Assembly (NCBI GenBank): GCA_036379955.1
Contig: DASVFR010000016.1
Coordinates: 11,821-75,820, forward strand
Source: VRUE01 sp036379955
GTDB taxonomy: Bacteria; Actinomycetota; Thermoleophilia; Solirubrobacterales; 70-9
DNA length: 64,000 bases
Direction of reading: 5' to 3'
Shown here: piece by piece, positions 39,726 to 47,781 of the stretch
Position numbering within the stretch: the stretch's first letter is position 1
Layout of the letters: each line of letters starts with the position of its first letter
Made by a program: the position numbers and the translations under genes
Notes under the pieces: model-generated
Seen by the model: the letters and a program-made list of their open reading frames with translations, nothing else
Told to the model about the DNA's origin: nothing
Database searches by the model: none

Positions 39726-40727
39726 ATGGCCAAAGACATCTTCTACGACTCGGACGCCGACCTCTCGCTGCTCAAGGGCAAGACCGTGGCCATCCTCGGC
39801 TACGGCTCTCAGGGGCACGCGCACGCTCTCAACCTGAAGGACTCGGGGGTCGACGTCGTCGTCGGCCTGCGCCCCGACTCCTCCAGCCGCGCCAAAGCCG
39901 AAGCCGCCGGCCTCGAGGTGCTCGACGTCGCCGAAGCCGCCAGCCGCGGCGATGCGGTGATGATCCTGCTGCCCGACGAGAAGCAGGCCGAGATCTGGGA
40001 GTCCGAGATCGCCGACGGCATCGCCCCCGGCAACCTGCTGCTCTTCGCCCACGGCTTCGCCATCCACTTCGAGCAGATCGTGCCGCCGGCCGGCGTCGAC
40101 GTCGGCATGGTCGCGCCCAAGGGCCCCGGCCACCTGGTCCGCCGTCAGTTCGAGGAAGGCGCCGGCGTGCCCTGCCTGATGGCCGTCCACCAGGACGCCA
40201 CCGGCAACGCCCATGACCTCGTCCTCGCCTACGCCTCGGCGATCGGCGGCGGCCGCGCCGCGGTCATCGAGACGACCTTCAAGGACGAGTGCGAGACCGA
40301 CCTCTTCGGCGAGCAGGCCGTCCTCTGCGGCGGCGCCAGCGAGCTGGTCCGGGCCGGCTTCGAGACCCTGGTCGAGGCCGGCTACGACCCGCGCCTCGCC
40401 TACTTCGAGTGCCTGCACGAGTTGAAGCTGATCGCCGACCTGATGTACGAGAAGGGCATCCAGGGCATGCGCTACTCGATCTCCAACACGGCCGAGTACG
40501 GCGACATGACGCGCGGCAAGCGCGTCATCGGCGTGGAGTCCCGCGCCGCGATGAAGCAGATCCTCGGCGAGATCCAGTCCGGCGAGTTCGCCCGCGAGTG
40601 GATCGCCGAGAACCGCGCCGGCGGCGAGAACCTCTCGCGTATGCGCGAGGAGGGCAAGAACCATCAGGTCGAGGGCGTCGGCAAGGAGATGCGCGACAAG
40701 ATGCCCTGGATCGACCAGGAGTTCTGA
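39726..40727 (+). CDS. ilvC: ketol-acid reductoisomerase, class I
   Basis: Converts acetolactate and acetohydroxybutyrate to the dihydroxy acids in branched-chain amino-acid synthesis. 333 residues, the short class I form. NADPH site: VAILGYGSQGHAHALNLKDSG; the Ser-rich loop LRPDSSSRAKA is the phosphate-binding (NADPH) type. MVAPKGPGHLVRRQFEEG, the metal ligands in TTFKDECETDLFGEQAVLCGG, ECLHELKLIADLMYEKG and SISNTAEYGD are present. ilvBN lies 9 kb upstream across the men genes, and ilvD is not visible. A large symmetrical hairpin separates it from the convergent gene. Confidence 0.97.
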   Translation: MAKDIFYDSDADLSLLKGKTVAILGYGSQGHAHALNLKDSGVDVVVGLRPDSSSRAKAEAAGLEVLDVAEAASRGDAVMILLPDEKQAEIWESEIADGIAPGNLLLFAHGFAIHFEQIVPPAGVDVGMVAPKGPGHLVRRQFEEGAGVPCLMAVHQDATGNAHDLVLAYASAIGGGRAAVIETTFKDECETDLFGEQAVLCGGASELVRAGFETLVEAGYDPRLAYFECLHELKLIADLMYEKGIQGMRYSISNTAEYGDMTRGKRVIGVESRAAMKQILGEIQSGEFAREWIAENRAGGENLSRMREEGKNHQVEGVGKEMRDKMPWIDQEF

Positions 40728-40835
40728 TCTGACGGCCTGAGGCCGGCGCATCTCAGCGCCCTCGGTCGCTCGCGTGCTGTACGCACGCCACGCTCCCTGC
40801 GTCTGCCGACCTGCTTGGCCTCAGGCCGTCAGATC
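40726..40835. terminator. bidirectional terminator with perfect 19-bp arms
   Basis: Bases 40726-40744 and 40817-40835 are perfect reverse complements (GATCTGACGG... and ...CCGTCAGATC) across 72 bases that hold a smaller GCGTGC/GCACGC hairpin. Each arm overlaps the TGA of the gene it closes: ilvC on the plus strand and the F420-family gene on the minus strand. No U-tract follows. Confidence 0.7.
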
Positions 40836-41311
40836 GGATCCAGAGCGACTATCGGGATCTCCCGGCCTTCTGCGTTGCGGCGGTAGAAGTCCGCGCCGGG
40901 GTACATCTCGACGAAGCGGGACCAGAGGCGGGCGCGCTCCTCGCCGGTCGTGAGGCTGGCGTGGACCTGATGGACGGTTGGGCCGGTCTGGATGGTGGTG
41001 TCGGGGTGCGCCATCAGATTGTGGAACCAGGCGGGGTTCGTGGGCTGGCCGGCCTTGGAGGCCATGACGACGATCGCCTCCCCGTCCTCCAGGTACATGA
41101 CGGGGGAGGTGCGCTTTGCCCCGGTCTTTGCCCCGGTGTGATCCAGCAGCGCGATGCGGGCCTCGGGCCAGCCGGGGATGTGGCCGCCGAGCCTGCCCCT
41201 CGAGAGACGGTAGAGGGCGACGTGGAGCTTGGTCGAGCGGCGGCCGAGGTAGATGCCGCGCTCGTTGAGGAGCTGCGAGGCGGCGGCCGTGAGTCGCCCG
41301 AAGGGGCGCAT
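40829..41311 (-). CDS. nitroreductase family deazaflavin (F420)-dependent oxidoreductase
   Basis: 160 residues of the actinobacterial Ddn-type split-barrel family, which binds coenzyme F420 and reduces varied quinone-like or nitro compounds. Recognisable segments: LDHTGAKTGAKRTSPVMYLE, VVMASKAGQPTNPAWFHNL, AHPDTTIQTG and the C-terminal MYPGADFYRRNAEGREIPIV. It follows the cupin gene by three bases and is co-transcribed with it. A role in menaquinone protection has been proposed for relatives, and the men genes are close, but no link is shown here. Confidence 0.9.
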   Translation of the reverse strand: MRPFGRLTAAASQLLNERGIYLGRRSTKLHVALYRLSRGRLGGHIPGWPEARIALLDHTGAKTGAKRTSPVMYLEDGEAIVVMASKAGQPTNPAWFHNLMAHPDTTIQTGPTVHQVHASLTTGEERARLWSRFVEMYPGADFYRRNAEGREIPIVALDPI

Positions 41312-41314
41312 CGC

Positions 41315-41785
41315 TCAGGCGCCGGGCGGACCGTGGTCGCCGAAGCGGGACTCGCCCTCGGGGAGTTTGCCGTCGCGGCCGACGTAGCCGTCCTTGCCGC
41401 CGACGATCACGTAGACGGCGTCCTCTGAGTCGCTCAGGTTCTTCAGCTTGCGGACCGTCGCGGCGTCGACCCTGGCCAGGCCGCCGGCCTCGAGCTCGTG
41501 GGTCGAGCCGTCGCCGAACTCGATCCCGACTCGCCCGCTGTGCACGAAGTAGAGCTCCTCCTGCTCGTCGTGGTAGTGACGGCCGGTCTCGTAGGAGGGC
41601 GGCAGGACGATCGCGTTGACTCCGAAGGCGGTGACGCCCAGCCCCTTGCGGATCTTGCGGAAGCCGTAGCCCTCGCCGAGGTCGTCGAGGCCGGCGACGG
41701 CGTAGCCCTCGCCCTTGGTCACCTGGATCCCTGTGTCGTCGCCCATGACCCGGCAGCCTACGGACTTCGTCCAGGAGTAGTCCAC
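41315..41785 (-). CDS. cupin-domain protein
   Basis: 156 residues from GTG 41785, chosen because GGGAGGG lies about four bases upstream; ATG 41746 would remove 13 residues (MGDDTGIQVTKGEGYAV) and is a real alternative. The cupin core is LPPSYETGRHYHDEQEELYFVHSG, with His/His/Glu ligands, then THELEAGGLARVDAATVRKLKN. Its C-terminus GRDGKLPEGESRFGDHGPPGA is extended. It is the first gene of a two-gene unit with the F420-family protein and diverges from serC. Substrate unknown. Confidence 0.8.
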   Translation of the reverse strand: MDYSWTKSVGCRVMGDDTGIQVTKGEGYAVAGLDDLGEGYGFRKIRKGLGVTAFGVNAIVLPPSYETGRHYHDEQEELYFVHSGRVGIEFGDGSTHELEAGGLARVDAATVRKLKNLSDSEDAVYVIVGGKDGYVGRDGKLPEGESRFGDHGPPGA

Positions 41786-41814
41786 CCGTCCCTCCCACTA
41801 ACCTGTCGCGTCCC

Positions 41815-42954
41815 GTGACGACCGAGACGACTACTCAGATTCCCGTGGAGCTCAAGCCCGCCGACGGCCGCTTCGGCTGCGGGCCCTCGAAGGTGCGTTC
41901 GGAGGCCCTCGCCAAGCTCGCTGAGCAGTCGAAGCTGATGGGGACGTCGCACCGTCAGAAGCCGGTCCGCAACCTCGTCGCCCGCGTACGCGGCGGCCTC
42001 GCGGAGCTTTTCTCGCTGCCCGACGGCTACGAGGTCGCGCTCGGCAACGGTGGCACTACGGCCTTTTGGGACGCCGCCGCGGCCTGGCTCGTCCGCGAGC
42101 GCTCGCTGCATCTCGCCTACGGAGAGTTCTCGCAGAAGTTCGCCAAGGTGACGGCGGGGGCACCCTTCCTCGCCGATCCGATCGCGGTCGAGGCGGAACC
42201 CGGGGACGCGCCCGCGCCGACCGCCGACCCCGCGGCGGACGCGATCGCCTGGGCCCACAACGAGACCTCGACGGGAGTCATGGTCCCCGTCGAGCGGCCG
42301 GCCGGAGCCGGCGAGGCGCTCGTCCTGATCGACGCCACCTCCGGCGCCGGCGGCCTCCCCGTCGACGTCGCCGAGGCCGACGCCTACTACTTCGCGCCGC
42401 AGAAGGGGTTCGGCTCCGACGGCGGTCTCTGGCTGGCGCTGCTCAGCCCTGCCGCGATCGCCCGGATCGAGGAGCTCGACGGCGCCGATGGCCGCTGGCG
42501 GCCGGCCTTTCTCTCGCTGCAAACCGCGCTGGAGAACTCGCGCAAGGAGCAGACCTACAACACGCCCGCGCTTGCGACCCTTCTGCTGCTCGCCGACCAG
42601 GTCGAGTGGATGCTCGCCGGCGGCGGCCTCGACTGGTGCGTGCAGCGCACCTCGGCGTCCTCCGGCCATCTCTACGGCTGGGCCGAGGCCTCGGACTTCG
42701 CCACGCCGTTCGTCGCCGACCCGGCAAAGCGCTCGCTGGTCGTCGGCACGATCGACTTCGACGGCGCCGTGGACGCGGCGGCGATCGCCGCAACGCTGCG
42801 GGCCAACGGCATCGTCGACGTCGAGCCTTATCGCAAGCTCGGGCGCAACCAGCTGCGCATCGGCCTCTTCCCGGCCGTCGAGCCGGCCGACGTCGAAGCC
42901 CTGACCGCCTGCGTCGACTGGGTGGTCGAGAACGTCGACGGGATCAGGTCGTGA
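41815..42954 (+). CDS. serC: phosphoserine aminotransferase, mycobacterial type
   Basis: A PLP aminotransferase converting 3-phosphohydroxypyruvate to phosphoserine. 379 residues from GTG 41815. The N-terminus ELKPADGRFGCGPSKVRSEAL and MGTSHRQKPVRNLVARVRGGL are typical of the actinobacterial group. The PLP Lys is in DAYYFAPQKGFGSDGGLWLAL, here YYFAPQKGFGSDGG. TYNTPALATLLLLADQVEWM follows. The stop overlaps the serA GTG (GTGA), so two consecutive serine-pathway steps are coupled. TAACCT lies 10 bases before the start. Confidence 0.94.
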   Translation: MTTETTTQIPVELKPADGRFGCGPSKVRSEALAKLAEQSKLMGTSHRQKPVRNLVARVRGGLAELFSLPDGYEVALGNGGTTAFWDAAAAWLVRERSLHLAYGEFSQKFAKVTAGAPFLADPIAVEAEPGDAPAPTADPAADAIAWAHNETSTGVMVPVERPAGAGEALVLIDATSGAGGLPVDVAEADAYYFAPQKGFGSDGGLWLALLSPAAIARIEELDGADGRWRPAFLSLQTALENSRKEQTYNTPALATLLLLADQVEWMLAGGGLDWCVQRTSASSGHLYGWAEASDFATPFVADPAKRSLVVGTIDFDGAVDAAAIAATLRANGIVDVEPYRKLGRNQLRIGLFPAVEPADVEALTACVDWVVENVDGIRS

Positions 42955-44531
42955 GGGTCCTGGTCAAGGAGAAGATCGCCGACTCCGGCGTCGACCTCCT
43001 GCGCGAGAACTTCGACGTCGACCTCGGCCTCGAGATGTCCGATGCCGAGCTCGCCGAGAAGATCGGCGACTACGACGCGATCCTGATCCGCTCGGCGACG
43101 CAGATGACGCCGGAGCTGATCGAGCGGGCGACGAACCTGAAGGTGATCGGCCGCGCCGGGACCGGCGTCGACAACGTCGACATCCCGGCGGCGACGCGCC
43201 GCGGCATCGTCGTCGCCAACGCGCCCGAATCGAACTCGGTAGCCGCCGCCGAGCACACCATTGCCCTGATGCTGGCGCTGTTCCGCAACGTCCCGCAGGC
43301 GCACGGCGCCCTCGTCGACGGCCGCTGGGACCGGGCCAAGTACAAGGGCGCCGAGCTCTACGGCAAGACGGTCGGCATCGTCGGCTTCGGCCGCATCGGC
43401 CAGCTCGTCGCAAAGCGCGCCCAGGGCTTCGAGATGGACGTGATCGCCTTCGACAAGTTCGTCTCGGCCGAGCGCTTCCGCGAGCTCGGCGTCGAGGGCG
43501 CCGAGAGCCTCGGGGACCTCTACGGCCGCGCCGACGTCGTCACCGTCCACGTGCCGAAGACGCCCGAGACGATCGGCCTGATCGGAGCCGAGGCGATCGC
43601 AACGATGAGGGACGGCGTGCGAATCGTCAATTGCGCTCGCGGCGAGCTGGTCGACCTCGACGGGCTGCTGGCGGGCCTGGAATCGGGCAGGGTCGGCGGC
43701 GCCGCGCTCGACGTCTTCCCCTCCGAGCCCTTCACCGAGCACCCGGTCTTCGCCCGCGAGGACGTCGTCGTCACCCCGCATCTGGGCGCCTCGACCGCCG
43801 AGGCCCAGGACCGGGCCGGGATCGTCACCGCCGAGCAGGTCACCGCGGCGCTGACCGGCGCGGTCGTCACCAACGCGGTCAACATCGCCGCCGTCCGCCC
43901 GGAGGAGATGGAAGCGTTGGCGCCGTTCGTGCCGCTCTGCGAAAAGCTCGGGCGGCTCGCCGAGGGTCTCGCCGAGGGATCGGTCGACCGCGTCTCGGTC
44001 GAGTTCCGCGGCAAACTCGCCCAACACGACACCCGCCTGCTCGGGATCGGCGTCCTGGTCGGCATCCTCGCCGGCCACACCGAGGAGCCGGTCAACTTGG
44101 TCAACGCTCCGCAGATGGCGGAGGAACGTGGCATCGACCTGGTCGAGTCCAAGGAGACGGCCTCGGAGGACTTCACCGAGCTGGTCACCGTGCGCATCGG
44201 CTCGGGCGACGAAGAGGTCGAGGTCGCCGGCACCGGCGTCGGCCCCCGCAACGAGCCCTACCTCGTCTCGGTCTGGGGCGAGAGCTTCTACCTGCCCTTC
44301 GCCGAGCACATCGCGGTCTTCCGCTACGCCGACCGGCCGGGGATGATCGGCCGCGTCGGCACGGCGTTCGGCGAGGAGGGGGTCAACATCGTCTCCGCCG
44401 CCGTCGGCGCCGAGGAGGACGGCGAGCGCGCCGTGATGGCGCTGACCACCGACGCGGCCGTGCACGACGCGACCGTCGCCAAGATCCTCGAAATTGACGG
44501 GTTCTCCGTCGGCCGCGCAGTGGATCTCTAG
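42951..44531 (+). CDS. serA: D-3-phosphoglycerate dehydrogenase
   Basis: The first enzyme of serine synthesis, NAD-dependent. 526 residues, the long form. The N-terminal catalytic domain has GRAGTGVDNVDIPAATRRGI; the NAD domain has YGKTVGIVGFGRIGQLVAKR and INCARGE-type VNCARGELVDL, then HLGASTAEAQDRAG with the catalytic His. The allosteric substrate-binding domain covers ~315-450, and a C-terminal ACT domain (HIAVFRYADRPGMIGRVGTAF) gives feedback by serine. GTG 42951 is coupled to serC. No serB is seen. Confidence 0.96.
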   Translation: MRVLVKEKIADSGVDLLRENFDVDLGLEMSDAELAEKIGDYDAILIRSATQMTPELIERATNLKVIGRAGTGVDNVDIPAATRRGIVVANAPESNSVAAAEHTIALMLALFRNVPQAHGALVDGRWDRAKYKGAELYGKTVGIVGFGRIGQLVAKRAQGFEMDVIAFDKFVSAERFRELGVEGAESLGDLYGRADVVTVHVPKTPETIGLIGAEAIATMRDGVRIVNCARGELVDLDGLLAGLESGRVGGAALDVFPSEPFTEHPVFAREDVVVTPHLGASTAEAQDRAGIVTAEQVTAALTGAVVTNAVNIAAVRPEEMEALAPFVPLCEKLGRLAEGLAEGSVDRVSVEFRGKLAQHDTRLLGIGVLVGILAGHTEEPVNLVNAPQMAEERGIDLVESKETASEDFTELVTVRIGSGDEEVEVAGTGVGPRNEPYLVSVWGESFYLPFAEHIAVFRYADRPGMIGRVGTAFGEEGVNIVSAAVGAEEDGERAVMALTTDAAVHDATVAKILEIDGFSVGRAVDL

Positions 44532-44550
44532 CATAAGTACCCTTGGCGCC

Positions 44551-45585
44551 GTGAAGGCGCTGGTGCAGACGAGGAACGGCGGTCCCGAGGTGCTCCAGGT
44601 GCAGGAGCGGCCCGATCCGCCGGTCGGCCCGGGAGAGGTGCGGATCGCGGTGCGCGCGGCGGGGGTCAACTTCGCCGACACGATGGCCCGCGTCGGCCTC
44701 TATCCCGATGCGCCGAAACCCCCGTGCGTGATGGGCTACGAGGTCGCCGGCGAGATCGAGTCGGTCGCCGAGGGGGTCGCCGGCTTCGCGGTCGGCGACC
44801 GGGTCATGGCCGGCACCCGCTTCGGCGGCCAGGCCGAGCTGGTCACGGTCCCGGCCGACCAAGCCCTGCCGCTTCCCGAGCGGCTCAGCTTCGAGCAGGG
44901 CGCCGCCTTCCCGGTCAACTATGGCACCGCGTACGCGGCTCTGGTCCTCGTCGGCGGCGTGCGCGAGGGCTGCCGGGTGTTGATCCACGCCGCGGCCGGC
45001 GGCGTCGGCATCGCCGCGACGCAGATTGCCCGCAACGCCGACGCCGACATCTTCGGCACCGCCTCGGCCGCCAAGCACGACGCGATCCGCGCCCAGGGCG
45101 TCGCGCATCCGATCGACTATCGCGGCCTCGACTTCGAGGCCGAGACGATGCGCCTCACGGACGGCGAGGGCGTCGATCTGATCCTCGACGCACTCGGCCC
45201 GACCTCCTTTCGCAAGGACTATCGCCTGCTGCGTCCCGGCGGGCGGCTCGTCATGTACGGGCTCTCGGAGGGGACGACGGGGGGCAACCGCGACATCCCG
45301 GCGATGCTCAAGAGCCTGGCGAAGATGCCGTGGGCGACGATCCCGTGGTGGAAGAGCCTTGCCCTGATGAACGAGAACAAGGGCGTCTTCGGGCTCAACA
45401 TGCTCAAGTGGTGGGAAAGGGAGGGCAACCTCGATCGGGTCACCCAGCCCCTGCTCGCCGACCTCGAGGCCGGGCGCCTCGACCCCGTCATCGCCGAGTC
45501 GTTTCCCTTCGAGCGGGCAGGCGACGCACACCGTTTCATCGGCGAGCGCCGCAACGTCGGCAAGGTCGTGTTGTTTCCAGGCTAG
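44551..45585 (+). CDS. zinc-independent quinone oxidoreductase-like MDR protein
   Basis: A medium-chain dehydrogenase/reductase, 344 residues from GTG 44551, resembling NADPH:quinone reductases. N-terminal GroES-like fold: VRAAGVNFADTMARVGLYP, GYEVAGEIESVAEGV. The NADPH-binding loop is RVLIHAAAGGVGIAATQIA. The catalytic zinc ligands of alcohol dehydrogenases are absent. The insert MPWATIPWWKSLALMNENKGVFGLNM resembles VAT-1-type members; its core NENKGVFGLNM is clear. TACCCT ends seven bases before the start, again a leaderless arrangement. Substrate unknown. Confidence 0.88.
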   Translation: MKALVQTRNGGPEVLQVQERPDPPVGPGEVRIAVRAAGVNFADTMARVGLYPDAPKPPCVMGYEVAGEIESVAEGVAGFAVGDRVMAGTRFGGQAELVTVPADQALPLPERLSFEQGAAFPVNYGTAYAALVLVGGVREGCRVLIHAAAGGVGIAATQIARNADADIFGTASAAKHDAIRAQGVAHPIDYRGLDFEAETMRLTDGEGVDLILDALGPTSFRKDYRLLRPGGRLVMYGLSEGTTGGNRDIPAMLKSLAKMPWATIPWWKSLALMNENKGVFGLNMLKWWEREGNLDRVTQPLLADLEAGRLDPVIAESFPFERAGDAHRFIGERRNVGKVVLFPG

Positions 45586-45617
45586 GCGTCCCGCTGGCGG
45601 ATGCCGAGGCGAGCGCG

Positions 45618-46217
45618 ATGACGAGGAAAATCCTGACCCTGATCGCTGTCCTTGGGGCGAGCGTTGTCCCCATCGCCCATGCCGGGGCACCGGGAGATCC
45701 GATGGGCGGACCTTCGACCTACACGGTCGTCCTCGCCGGTGGCTCCACCCAGAACACGATCGACATCTGGCTGACGCCGGACGGGACCGAATACGCGATC
45801 GACTCGGCGGTGCCGCTCGAAGTCGGCGGCACGGTCTGCCATAACGCGCCCGACAACCCGAACGAGCTGCTCTGCCAGGCGCCGCTCGTCGCCGGCTTCG
45901 TCGTCACGGCGGGGCCGGCCGACGACATCGTCAAGGTCGCCGCCTCGGTGCAGGTGCCGGCGACCCTCAGCGGCGGTCCCGGTCGGGACGTTCTCCAAGG
46001 AGGGAACGGAGCCGACAAGCTGATCGGCGGCGCCGGCAGGGACGTGCTCTCGGGCGGCGGGGGCAACGATGCGATCTACGGCGGCGCCGGCAACGACGTG
46101 CTCAACGGCGGCTCCGGCAACGACGCGCTTTGGGGTGGGCCGGGCCGCGACGTCCTGCATCCCGGCAGCGGTCACGACAGCCTGCACGAGGGCCTCAAGC
46201 CCGGGTTCAGGCGGTAG
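45618..46217 (+). CDS. secreted protein with RTX-type calcium-binding repeats
   Basis: 199 residues. A signal peptide is clear: MTRKILTLIAVLGASVVPIAHA with a likely cleavage after AHA. The central ~95 residues hold two cysteines (GTVCHNAP, LLCQAPL) and no recognised domain. From ~residue 118, six to seven nonapeptide repeats of GGxGxDxLx type follow (SGGPGRDVLQGGNGADKL, GGAGNDVLNGGSGNDAL), which fold into a calcium-bound beta-roll. It lies 32 bases after the quinone oxidoreductase and overlaps the convergent MFS gene by 11 bases. Function unknown; extracellular. Confidence 0.82.
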   Translation: MTRKILTLIAVLGASVVPIAHAGAPGDPMGGPSTYTVVLAGGSTQNTIDIWLTPDGTEYAIDSAVPLEVGGTVCHNAPDNPNELLCQAPLVAGFVVTAGPADDIVKVAASVQVPATLSGGPGRDVLQGGNGADKLIGGAGRDVLSGGGGNDAIYGGAGNDVLNGGSGNDALWGGPGRDVLHPGSGHDSLHEGLKPGFRR

Positions 46218-47559
46218 CCCTCTCCTCGGCTCCGGAACCGCCCAGCAGGCGGCCGCCGACGAAGAAGAGGGCGATCAGGAAGCCGATCAGCGAGAGCCCG
46301 GCGTCGAGGCGAAAGGCGGCGTCGATGCCGTCGACGAAGCTGCCCTGGGACGAGAAGACCATCGTCGTCAGCCCCAGCCCGATCGAGCCGCCGGCGATCT
46401 GGAACATGTAGACGATGCCCCCGGCGAGGCTGGTCTGCGACTCGTCGACCGAGGTGACGCCGGCCGTGGTGGCCGTCGGGTAGAAGCTACCGACGCCGAC
46501 GCCGAGCACGACCATGCCGGCGACCAGCGAGCCGTAGCCGGAACGCGTGCCGACGAGCGAGAAGACGAAGGGCGCGAGCGCGATGCAGAGGGCGCCGACC
46601 GAGACCAGCAGCTTGGCTCCGAGCTTCTCGTAGAGCGGCCCGGCGACGAAGGAGACGGCGGCGAACACGGCGAGGAAGGGCAACATCCCGAATCCGGCCT
46701 GCAGCGGCGAGTAGCCGAGCTGGTGCTGCATGAATTGAGGTAGGTAGAGCAGGGCGGCGAAGAAGGTCGCCGACATGAAGAGGATCGCCACGCAGGAGGC
46801 GCGGAAGCTCTCGTTGGCCATCACCGCCCGCGGTACCAGGGCGCTGGCGCCCGCCCGCCGCTCGATCGGGACGAAGGCGAGGAGCAGGATCGCTGAGAGC
46901 GCCAGCATCCCGATCACGCGAGGATCGCCGAACCCCCAGTCGTCCACCTGGTCGAGCGCAACCAGCAGCGAGACGAGGCCCACCGAGAGGACCGAAATCC
47001 CGCCATAGTCGATCCGCTGCTTGCCGGGATCGGGTTCCGTCGGCTTGACGAGCCGGTAGGTGACGAACACGGCGAACGCCGAGACCGGCACGTTGAGGAA
47101 GAAGATCCAGCGCCAGCTGAGCGCATCGGTGAGCACGCCGCCGATCAGCGGCCCGATCGCGTTGCCGAGCCCGGCGGTGCCGAGGATGATCCCGCCCGCG
47201 AGTCCCGCCTTGTCCTCGGGCAGGAGGGCGTAGGTCATGCCGAGGATCGCCGGCCACATCAGCGCCCCGCCGATCCCCATCAGCGTACGGGTGGCGATCA
47301 GCCAGGTCTCGGTCTGCGCGGCGCCGCCGAGGGCGGACATCGTGGCGAAGATCGCGGTGCCGACGAAGAAGGCGTTGCGGCGGCCGAACATGTCGGCGAG
47401 GCGGCCGCCGGTGACGATCATCACCCCAAAGGTGAGGGCGTAGGCGTTGACGACCCACTGGATCGTGTTGACGTTCGTGTCGAAGTCGCGTTCGATCGTC
47501 GGCAGGGCGACGTTGATCGCCGAGAAGTCGTTGGCGATGACGATGACGGCGAGGCCCAT
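46207..47559 (-). CDS. MFS drug-exporter family protein (DHA2, 14-span type)
   Basis: 450 residues with 13-14 membrane spans. Motif D1 DFSAINVALPTIERDF, motif A GGRLADMFGRRNAFF, and the antiporter motif C region LGTAGLGNAIGPLIGGVLTD are typical of EmrB/QacA proton antiporters. ATG 47559 leaves the first helix slightly short; in-frame sequence upstream (RSTWLALVAM) looks like its beginning, and an unusual start such as CTG 47571 cannot be excluded. Substrate unknown. It diverges from the leuA leader. Confidence 0.87.
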   Translation of the reverse strand: MGLAVIVIANDFSAINVALPTIERDFDTNVNTIQWVVNAYALTFGVMIVTGGRLADMFGRRNAFFVGTAIFATMSALGGAAQTETWLIATRTLMGIGGALMWPAILGMTYALLPEDKAGLAGGIILGTAGLGNAIGPLIGGVLTDALSWRWIFFLNVPVSAFAVFVTYRLVKPTEPDPGKQRIDYGGISVLSVGLVSLLVALDQVDDWGFGDPRVIGMLALSAILLLAFVPIERRAGASALVPRAVMANESFRASCVAILFMSATFFAALLYLPQFMQHQLGYSPLQAGFGMLPFLAVFAAVSFVAGPLYEKLGAKLLVSVGALCIALAPFVFSLVGTRSGYGSLVAGMVVLGVGVGSFYPTATTAGVTSVDESQTSLAGGIVYMFQIAGGSIGLGLTTMVFSSQGSFVDGIDAAFRLDAGLSLIGFLIALFFVGGRLLGGSGAEERATA

Positions 47560-47639
47560 CGCGACCAGCGCAAGCCATGTGGAGCGGGGGAGGGAGCTCG
47601 ATCGATCCTCGCTTGCGATACGCGCACCCTACGCTAAGC

Positions 47640-47781
47640 TGAGGCGACCGAATGACGTTCCGGCTTGACAGCCTGTCGCTTCTCCTTCTCCTCCCCCTTC
47701 GGGGGGAATAGCGCTGGGCGGCGCGTCAGCCGCGAGAGACAAGGTCATTCGAACTAAGCAGAGAAGGAGAAGAAGAAGGTG
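47640..47781 (+). promoter_or_regulatory. leuA translational attenuator with Leu-codon/Shine-Dalgarno pseudoknot
   Basis: P1 pairs 47649-47656 (CGAATGAC, holding the leader ATG) with 47744-47751 (GTCATTCG). P2 pairs 47679-47690 (CTTCTCCTTCTC, four Leu codons) with 47761-47772 (GAGAAGGAGAAG, the leuA Shine-Dalgarno): 12 perfect base pairs. P2 starts inside P1 and ends outside it, so together they form a pseudoknot. P3 is a CTTCG-capped hairpin at 47692-47707 and P4 a small hairpin at 47718-47733. A ribosome stalled at Leu codons would free the Shine-Dalgarno; one at the stop codon would leave 47679-47690 free to re-pair. A possible promoter is TTGCGA (47613)-16-TAAGCT (47635). Confidence 0.8.
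47652..47711 (+). CDS. leucine-rich leader peptide of leuA
   Basis: A 19-codon ORF encoding MTFRLDSLSLLLLLPLRGE, with eight Leu, five of them consecutive (CTT CTC CTT CTC CTC). It lies 67 bases before leuA and encodes nothing recognisable except a leucine sensor. Four of the Leu codons are the anti-Shine-Dalgarno strand of the leader pseudoknot. Leu leader peptides before leuA are known in bacteria, including actinobacteria. There is little room for a Shine-Dalgarno of its own, so it may be translated from a near-leaderless mRNA. Confidence 0.75.
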   Translation: MTFRLDSLSLLLLLPLRGE

